Origin: Myxococcales bacterium
GTDB taxonomy: Bacteria > Myxococcota_A > Polyangia > Nannocystales > Nannocystaceae
Assembly: GCA_020633335.1 (NCBI GenBank)
Contig: JACKDU010000016.1
Span: forward strand, 1 to 64,000
Length of the DNA stretch: 64,000 nt
Direction of reading: 5' to 3'
Of this stretch, positions 1-8,500 are shown piece by piece (the first letter of the stretch is position 1; each line of letters opens with the position of its first letter). A program made the position numbers and the translations under genes. The notes under the pieces were generated by a model. The model searched no databases, was not told the DNA's origin, and was given only the letters and a program-made list of their open reading frames with translations.

Positions 1-1815
1 CTTGATGAGAAGGGCGGCGTCATCTGCTATGAGGAGTACTTCCCCTACGGAGGGACGTCGTTCATCGCAGGTGACGATGTGCGCTCGATCCGGCTGCGAG
101 ACTATCGCCACATGGGGAAGGAGCGAGATGCGGCGACGGGGCTCTCGTACTTTGGTTATCGATATTTTGCGTCGTGGATCTTTCGGTGGGTGTCGCCGGA
201 TCCCGCGGGGCCGATCGATTCCCTGAATCTCTTCTTGTTCTTGAAAGGGAACCCGGCGACGCTTTACGACGCGAGCGGCCTCAATGCTGTTAGGCGCCAT
301 TACAATAGGCAGTTAGACCGACATGCGAGTCAAGAGGAGGTTCGAGAGTTCGCGAGGAAGAAGGGAATTTGCTATGGCGAAGGTCCCGTTAAGTGGAAGG
401 AGGCATCGGGGGGATATTGGGAGATTAAGGATTCGTGGAAGTGTGATAAGGAACCGGAAAGTAGGCTCTCCGATCGAGGTACTGGCGAGACTCTCGAAGC
501 GAAACGGCCGGCGGATCCTGCGGGCCCTGCCACTCCAGCAAGGTCGGTTCCTGCCCCAGTTGGCGTGGTAGAATCGACACCCACTGAACTCGCAGGATCG
601 ACCGCCGGTATTGCCACTCCAGTAGAGGCGGATCCTTCGACCGTGGCACGGAGTGAGCCAGGTGGCACGAGCGCGGCCGGTTCCACCGGCGCAGGGAAGC
701 CGAGTGAGCCGGACGCCTCCGCCGCGAAGTCGGCGGGCGAGAGCGCCCAAGGCTCAGGGACCACGGAGAGCGGGGATGATCGAAACGGGAACGACGCAAG
801 GAGCGCAGGCCCCGCCATTACAGGAGGAGAGAAACAACTCCTTGAGATGCTCAACAGCAACGCGATCGGCCGCGCGATCACTGCAGCGCTTCGACCCTTG
901 GGGGAGGCCGTCTACAGCTTCCTTTCTGGAGTGGCGGACTTTTCGATGGGGTTCATTACGTCAGTCGGGGAGGGATTCGCTGGCAGCGTTGAAATGGCAA
1001 TAGGTGCCTGGAACATGACTGTTCGTGAGGCCTATGACCCGGAGGGGGCCGGTAAGAGCCGAGAGCGATTTGAGAAGGGCGTGAAGGCGATCGTGGACGA
1101 CCCCATGGCGATTGTCCATGGAATAGTAGATCCCATCGCCGAGGACTGGCGAGAGGGGCGGCACGCGATGGCCGCCGGGAGGGTCTTTGGCGAAGTCTAC
1201 GATACCTTGTTAGGTTCCAAGGGCGCAGGCAAGGCGGGGAAGCTGGGGAAGATCGGCAAGGCGGGAAAAGAGGTGTCTGGCGAACTGGCCGAGGGGGCGG
1301 GTCGCAAGACGGGGCGCAAGGGGGCTCGGACGGCGTCGGAGTTGGCGGACGAAGGTGTCTCGACGTCAGGGGGGGGCGCCCGACCCGGCCGGGGGGAGAG
1401 TCTCGTCCCATCGCAGGGGCATCAGACTGGCGACGTGTCTCTCCACGGGAATCTCACCCCGCAACGGAACCGCGCCCCCGGGCATCACAACGTCCGCGAA
1501 GATGGTTTCGTTCAGTCGCATCACCCTATTCAGGACGAATGGGCGCGTCGCTACGCCGCGGAGCATGGTCTCCCGTACAACTCGAAGGATGCCCCGGCGC
1601 TCCTGCTTCGGTCGGCTTCCGGGGAGCCCCACGCCAAGTTGAGTGCGCTGCAACGGGTACGGCGCCGGCGGGCGGGTGGCTGGGGGACCACTCCGCGCGC
1701 GGAGTTCCAGACTGCGTACCGCGAGTTGTTGGATGCAGGAGTCTCTCGGACGACCGCGCGGCAGGCGATCAACCGGGCCTACAAGTATTTTGACAACCTC
1801 GGATGGTTCAACTGA
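1..1815 (+). CDS. RHS-repeat/TcC-type toxin, C-terminal part, with polymorphic toxin tail (5' end outside window)
   Basis: The reading frame is open from base 1, so the N-terminus lies upstream. The first ~75 residues are the RHS core end: YFPYGGTSF, RHMGKERDAATGLSYFGYRY, then VSPDPAGPIDSLN and the closing KGNPATLYDASG. In Tc toxins this core forms the cocoon that holds and autocleaves the C-terminal cargo. After it come a Pro/Ala/Ser/Gly/Thr linker, a hydrophobic pretoxin-like stretch (ALRPLGEAVYSFLSG, then FSMGFITSVGEGF), a Gly/Lys segment, and a final ~120-residue domain. That domain has GHHNVREDGFVQSHHPIQDEWA, APALLLRSASGEPHAKLS, and ends in AINRAYKYFDNLGWFN. The paired histidines and PHxxxS motif resemble HNH/EndoVII-like toxin domains; nuclease activity is inferred, not shown. 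The next gene overlaps its stop. Codon use is less GC-biased than downstream genes. The N-terminal TcB/RHS part cannot be judged here. Confidence 0.85.
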   Translation, partial: LDEKGGVICYEEYFPYGGTSFIAGDDVRSIRLRDYRHMGKERDAATGLSYFGYRYFASWIFRWVSPDPAGPIDSLNLFLFLKGNPATLYDASGLNAVRRHYNRQLDRHASQEEVREFARKKGICYGEGPVKWKEASGGYWEIKDSWKCDKEPESRLSDRGTGETLEAKRPADPAGPATPARSVPAPVGVVESTPTELAGSTAGIATPVEADPSTVARSEPGGTSAAGSTGAGKPSEPDASAAKSAGESAQGSGTTESGDDRNGNDARSAGPAITGGEKQLLEMLNSNAIGRAITAALRPLGEAVYSFLSGVADFSMGFITSVGEGFAGSVEMAIGAWNMTVREAYDPEGAGKSRERFEKGVKAIVDDPMAIVHGIVDPIAEDWREGRHAMAAGRVFGEVYDTLLGSKGAGKAGKLGKIGKAGKEVSGELAEGAGRKTGRKGARTASELADEGVSTSGGGARPGRGESLVPSQGHQTGDVSLHGNLTPQRNRAPGHHNVREDGFVQSHHPIQDEWARRYAAEHGLPYNSKDAPALLLRSASGEPHAKLSALQRVRRRRAGGWGTTPRAEFQTAYRELLDAGVSRTTARQAINRAYKYFDNLGWFN

Positions 1816-2465
1816 TGAAAGTTCCCACCTCACTCACGACAAACCCCCCGGCGAGCACAGCCGCACTGGACACTGCCTCTCAGGCGCTTCATCGTCCCCT
1901 TCCCAACATCCTGCGGGTCTTCCTCGGGACCACCAACGGACTCAGTTCTGACGACGGCGTGGTACTCTACTCGTGCGAGGACATTGTGGAACGGAATAAG
2001 ACGTTCGAGGTTGCGCGCTACGCTGGGTCATGGGTAGCAGTTGGCGATGACAGCGGCGGGCGCGTGCTTCTCTTGTCGGCCGCCGGGGACGGGGTATGGG
2101 TTGACTCGGGGTCGATGGACCCCGAAGCTGGTATCTCGTTGTCTCATACGTTTTCGGACTGGATCGAGGCCGGCGTTCCGCTTGACGATAGTGCCCCAGA
2201 GTACCCGAACACCGTCGATGTATATCTCGAAGCGGTCCCCACGGACGGGCTAAGGGGACTCGTTCGCGTGAAACAAGAACTTGCCCTTCAACAAAGTCCA
2301 GCCGAGTTGAAAGCGTTGGTCGCGCAGGTCCCCGTGCGGCTTCAACGTGACGTTCCTTACGGACAGGCGCTAGTCCGGTGCCGACGGCTGAACGCCGCCG
2401 ATGCGTGTGTCGGGCTCCGGTACGTCGATGACCCCGGGCGCAGAGTACCGGATACCCTCGGATGA
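1815..2465 (+). CDS. SUKH (SMI1/KNR4)-type immunity protein with L7/L12 C-terminal-like second domain
   Basis: A 216-residue protein. ATG 1815 overlaps the toxin stop (TGATG), and GGATGG lies 8 nt upstream; ATG 1803 is an alternative. Residues ~25-120 carry the SUKH pattern: LPNILRVFLGTTNGLSSDDGV, VVLYSCEDIVERN, then WVAVGDDSGGRVLLLSAAG and GVWVDSGSMDP. SUKH proteins neutralise nuclease and other polymorphic toxins by binding them. Residues ~132-205 (VDVYLEAVPTDGLRGLVRVK, then SPAELKALVAQVP and ADACVGLRYVDD) match the beta-alpha-alpha-beta-alpha-beta pattern of ribosomal protein L7/L12 C-terminal domains (xIxVIKxVR..LxLKEAKxLVxxxP). The SUKH call is fairly firm; the second-domain call is by eye. 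Location and overlap make it the cognate immunity gene for the preceding toxin tail. Confidence 0.82.
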   Translation: MKVPTSLTTNPPASTAALDTASQALHRPLPNILRVFLGTTNGLSSDDGVVLYSCEDIVERNKTFEVARYAGSWVAVGDDSGGRVLLLSAAGDGVWVDSGSMDPEAGISLSHTFSDWIEAGVPLDDSAPEYPNTVDVYLEAVPTDGLRGLVRVKQELALQQSPAELKALVAQVPVRLQRDVPYGQALVRCRRLNAADACVGLRYVDDPGRRVPDTLG

Positions 2466-2570
2466 CATACGAGTGCAGCATGGCGTGGCGCCTAGGCCGA
2501 TCGCGGTTTTTCCCCCCTGCAGCGCTTTCATTTTCCTGTGGCCAAGAGTAGTCTGCCAAAAGAGGTTCGA

Positions 2571-5500
2571 ATGCAGCGAAGTGTGGTGATCGCGCTCAGC
2601 AAGAATGCAAACAGGAGGCTCTCGGAGGTTCGGGCCCATACGCCAAGCCTAGCGGGTCATGTTGACGATTTGATGCGAGGCGCGACAAGTTCAAACGAGA
2701 GGGCAGACCTTCAAGTCCAGAGCGCCACAGGGTCGGACATGCTCGGAACGGTCGACGTCGATCGTGGGCCGATCGGCCGTGGTGAGTTCCTTGGCCAAGC
2801 CGTTGACGACGACCCGAGGCTGGCGGACATTCCGGAGCTGCGCGCTGCGTTGGACCTCGGTCGCCTCTTTGCGGTCGCTGATGCCGCGGGGATCACGGCG
2901 AGGCGGGCAGAGAAGATCGCTGAGGTTCTGAACTCGCCGGAAGCGATCTCGGATGAGTCTCTAGAAGCGCTCGTCAACCGGCGAGCTCTACGCGTGCGTG
3001 AGGCACGCGCCCTGGGGGTAGCTCGCGTCGTCTTCCTACTGTCCAACGATTCCGAGGCTCTCACGAGCAAGATGGCGGGAAGAGATCTTGCCGAGCTCCT
3101 CTCCATGCGACCGGCGGCGTGGAAGGACGCTCTCGAAGGGGCTCGGTCCTCGTTCCCTGACGGGCATGACATCAACACTTGGGCCAGCGAGCTCGCGCGC
3201 CGACACGCGGTTCTCGCGCCGTCGCAGGCGCTCCACGGGCGCCTTCTTGCCGCGCTCGACGACGAAGATGCCTTGTCCTTGAAGAGGCTCGCGGCGAGCT
3301 GGCCGGGCTTCAAGTTGGCACCGCTTGTGTCCGCTTCGGACCGTGAGGTCGCGACTTCCGCGCGCGAGATGCGTTCGCGCCTTGCTCTCGTGCGCAAGCT
3401 CCACGAAGTTCTGCCGGGTATCGAGTGGCTCGACCTCGATTACTCGCACCAGAGCGATGACCTCGAGGAGCTCGCCCTCGGGACATGGTTCACGGCTGAT
3501 GAGCAGGCGGCTCTGCTCAAGTCGCTGAAGGCACATCAACGGGTCTACGCAGTGGCGGGGGACGTGGATACGAGCATACACCTGCTCGAAGGAGGGTACC
3601 ATTCCGCGCTAGCGATCGCCCGTGCCAAAAAGACGGAGATCGTCGAGAAGACGACGCTGCCCCCTGACGTGGTCGAGCGCGTTCATACTGCAGCTACTGA
3701 GATCCTCGGCATCTCCGCAAACGTGGCGATCGGCCTCCATGACGTGCAGACGGGCATCTTCGACAAACTCGCCGCCGGGAGCGTCGGACCGGGGGTGAAG
3801 GACTACCTGGCGAAGATCGACGGCTATGCCAAGCTCTTCGGGAGTCAAACGTGGTGCGAATGCGAGCTCTGTAACTCAATATTGGGCCCCGCGGCCTACT
3901 TCGTCGATCTCATGAAGTTCGTCGACGAGCACGTCCGGGATGACCTCTTCACGAAGCAACACAAGGATCATGTCCTCGATCTCAAGGTGAGGCGTCCGGA
4001 TCTATGGAGTCTACCTCTCACCTGCGACAACACGAACAAGATCATCCCCTCACTGGACATCGTCAACGAAATCTTGGAGGCGTTCGTAGCGAAGCAGGTC
4101 ACCCCCGTGTACTCGGGGTCAATGGCGGATCGGGCCGCAGTCACGAGACACGTGTACGAGAAGCTCGATGGCGCGATAACGGTCCACGCATTTGACCAGC
4201 CTGGGTCGCTCCCATATGAACGGGTGACAAGACTGCTGGCGCAGGCAGGGCACACGCGCGCTGATCTCGCGCACATCTACGACGCCGACGCGGCGACCGG
4301 GCAATTGGTGCTGTCGCCCAGGAGCCGAGACATCGTCTTCACGCCAAACATCGATCAGAAGGCGCTGGCGAACCTGTTCGACACCCCAAAGAGTGGGAAG
4401 ATTGGGAGTGTTGACGTTCAAGCCTTCCTTCGAACAACCGGCCTCACTCGCGAGGAACTCGACGAACTCGTGAGTTCGTGGTTCGTTCGAGGAACAGACA
4501 AACCCCAGATCAAGGCCGAGAAGGCGTCACCCGAGAGCGTTCAGTTCGACGTCGAGAGGCTTCATGGGCTCACGGTAGGCGTACTCGATCGCCTGCACCG
4601 CTTCATCCGGCTGGCCAGGGGCACGGCCTTGCGCATTCCAGTGCTGGACTTCTGGTTGCGAGAGTTGGCGCTTCCTGACCTCAGCGTGGATGACGGAGAC
4701 TTGATCGGGCGACTGCTGGCGATTCGGTCCACTCTCGGCCTCTCGCTCGAGGACACCTTGGCAATCAGCCTGCGGTTGCCGATGTCGGCGTCGGATCCTG
4801 AGAGCAAGAGCCTCTTTGATCGACGCTTCAACGAAGGATTGCTTCTCATGGAAGGGGAGTATCTCCCCTTGCCCGAAAATGCCTTCGTCCATCCTCTGTT
4901 TCTCGAACAAAAGCAGAGTGACGCGATGCTGCCGCGGCTCTGCGCCGGCCTAGGCGTCGGTGAGGAAGACCTGTCGCGGCTCATCATCGCCCTTAGTGTC
5001 GCCCTCGGGGTTGAGGACGATTCCAAGGGGTTCAAGCTCAACCTCGGGAACCTATCCCTTCTCTACCGACACGCTCGTCTCGCCTCCGCCCTCCAGGTGT
5101 CTGTCGCGCAGCTCTTCCAGCTAGCGGAGATGGTGGACGAGCTTGAGCACCCGTGGATCACCCAGGTCTCGGAGCTGGAAACGCTTCTACGTTTCGTGCA
5201 CGCTTGGCGGAGAGGTGGTAGGTCGTTAGATGCGATCGCTCTGTGCGTGGGGGGCAAGGTCCTCGACCCGGACGCGTGGCCAGCTCCGGACAAGATTAGT
5301 CACCAGATTCGGGACGAGGGGGCAGACGCCTTTCGCTTCGCCGACACGGTCTTCGCCGCGCCCCTGGATCTCACAGAGGCGCAGTCCAAGGCGGTGGTGA
5401 GCGCTAACCTTGAGTTCTTCGAGAGTGACGGTGACATGTGGCGGCTACGGGCAGACTTCTCCCTTGGCTCCCAGCTCATCGTGCCTCAGGGCGTCCCCGT

Positions 5501-8500
5501 CGAGCCAGATGCGCTGATGGAGGTGGTTCGACCATACCACCTTTCGAAACTCCTTCCAGATAGAGTCGCTAGGGCGCTCCAGATAGAAGGCAGCAAGGCG
5601 TCGGCGCTGCTCCGTGTAGCCTCCGCCGATCTGGAAGACGAACAGCTTGTAGGGGCCGTGCGAGGCGACGGTAGCGATGAGGCGCTTCTGAGCCTGATGG
5701 ACGAGTTGCTCGGCCTCTACGTGCTCTTCTCTCCCGCCGAATTCGACGGCGATGCGTTGGAGTTCGTCGCGGAGGCTCCGCACATCTTCGCCCTGACCGA
5801 CCTTCCGGCTGTTCCCACACGGTCGGTATGGTTGACCGATCTCTACGCGCGGTTCTCACGGGCCCCAAAAGTGGCATTTGGCGAGGCACACACCGTTCTG
5901 CCCCGCCCAGACCTCCATCAATTGCTGCAATCCTTCGACCTGGAGAGTGGGTTCCCAGCGACGATGGACGAGGTCCTGGCGGGCGCCCTCCAAGCCGAGG
6001 TGGGTCTAGTAGCGACGCTCCGGGCTTCTACTCCAAAGGCAGACAGTGCCCTCGCCTCTCTTGAACGACTTGCGGAGGCGGTGGGCCTTGCGAGATCTCT
6101 CGCGGTGGCCGGAGATTCGCTCGCTGCGCTGCTGTCGAACAACTACACCGAGCTCTCGAAGGCCGCGGACGCGGTGGAAGCGGGCTTTCGGTCGCGCCCC
6201 GAAGAGGAGCCCGTCGCGGTGCAGCTCGAGGCAGTCGAGGACAGTCTTCGGGCGTGGAAGCGTGACGTGCTATGCAGCTTCCTGCTCCGGCACAACCCCG
6301 CGGATGCTCCTGCTGTTCCATGGAAAACCCGGTCAGAACTCTACCAATATTTCCTGCTCGACGTCGAGATGGGAGGGTGCGGTCGCACATCGAGGGTCGC
6401 GTCCGCGATCAGCTCAGTGCAGCTATATGTTCACCGTGTTCGGATGAACCTCGAGCGAGATATGAAGGGCGCGGTTCATGTCAGTCCGGATCTAGTCCCT
6501 TCTGACGAATGGGGGTGGCGCCAGAACTTTCGGCTCTGGGAGGCCAACAGGAAGGTCTTTCTTTGGCCCGAGAACTACATGGACCCCGATCTGCGCGACG
6601 ACAAGACGTTCCTCTTCAAGGAGCTAGAGGCGACGCTATTTCAACAAGACGTCACCCCTGAGGCAGCGCGCGGCGCCTACGCGAGCTACATCGCCGGCTT
6701 TGAAGAACTGGCGGGGCTCGCGATTGGCGGCAGTTGGTATGAATCGTCGCCGTCACTCGATCGGCTCCACATGTGCGGCGTTACGTCCTCAGACCCGCCT
6801 GTTTGGTACTATCGGTGTGTCGACAATTTGTGCCGCTCGCGGAGAGAGTCGTCGGCTTCAGTCCAGTGGGGGAACTGGAACAAGATCGAAGCGCAGATCC
6901 CTGTTCGAGACGTCGCGCCGATTGTGTACGAGGGGCGTCTTCACATCTTCTGGGTCGAGATTCACACGAGGAGCCGCTCGTCTTTCAAGTCTGGAACGTC
7001 AAGCTTCAACGGGTACGATCACGTCATGAAGCTCAAGTACATCACCCTGAAGCCGGACGAGACATGGTCGGCCGCGCAGGAGGTCTCGCTTGAGGGCTGG
7101 CCGTTATGGCACAACAATAAGCGAATGGCGGCCGGCGTAGTTCGTGATAACTTCTACTATACCGGTGGCGTGGTGCATGATGAGCCCCAAGATGGGTACA
7201 CGATTCAGGGGCGATCGTGGTCACGAGTAGTGCTCGACATCTACAAACCTGGGCCAGTCGAAGCAGAGAAACCAGGTGGTACTGCGGGTGGAACGGAGCG
7301 GCGCGTTATTGTCACCCTGCGGAACTTCAGGATCCAAGCCGAAGTCGACTTCTTCGAGGGGCGCGCCCGGGCATTCTCAGCAACTGCCTTGACATCGTCG
7401 GGGCAGTTGCTTAATGTCCCCAGTCTGAAGTGGACAGAGAATGCGGGCGTCTACGTTGGCACCGTGTCGCAGCACCGATGTCTACCGAATGCAGCATTCG
7501 CTGCTCTGAGCGACGAGAGGACGAGGCAGTTCGCCACCGACGAGAACAAGTTGCTCAACAAGGCGAATCCTCCTCTCACCTTTCCTGCGCAGGGGCTCTA
7601 CCAACACAAGGTTGGTTCTGTTCAAGATGGGGCTGAAATCGCGCCCATTTCTCGATCGGCCGGGGCGTGCGAAGATGCGGTGATTCAGTTCAAGGGAGAC
7701 TCTCTACTCTTCCTCGGATCATCTGTAGACAAATATGGCGCGCAGGTGTTGCGGTTGGGCACGACCCTCGCACGCCGGCTGTCCCGCGAGCTCTTTCATG
7801 GTGGTGTTGAGCGGATTCTTGAACGGGACTTTCAGGCGAGCCTCCGCGAGGAGGGCCTTCCGCTGGGCTTCTCGTCTTCGCCAGCGATCAAGGCGGAGCC
7901 GGCTAAGGGAGGCGTCGAGGGCGCGAAGGCACTCTTTGGGGGGTCCATGGGAGCCTGGTTCCGGGAGATCTTGCTCCATATTCCCCTGAGAATAGCCTTG
8001 CACCTGCACGCACTGGGCCGGCATGCCGCGGCGCAGGAGTGGTTTCACTACATCTATGACCCGACTGCGACTGGAACCGGCGTCGACCGTGTCTGGATCC
8101 ACGTCGGATTCCGCGCGATGGATATTCCCTCGCTTCGGAAGATCCTCAGTGATGAGGCGGCTATCTCTGCCTATCGGCATGATCCCTTCAACCCGTACGC
8201 GATCGCTCGCCTGCGGCCGACGGCGTTCCAGAAGTTCGTCGTCATGCGGTACCTAGACAATCTCTTGGACTGGGCGGACTCCCTGTTTGCGGAGTTCACC
8301 GCGGAGTCGATTGATGAGGCGCGCATGCTCTATGTGCTGGCGGCCGACATCCTTGGGGAGAGACCTGCAAAATTGGGCAAGTGTGGGGGAGAGGGGGTGC
8401 AGCGGAAATATTCGCAGCTAGCACAGGCGATGTCGGAGAAGGACGACTTTCTCGTTGAAATCCAGGGATACCTCTCCTCTGCAAAGGACAAGAAGGCAAA

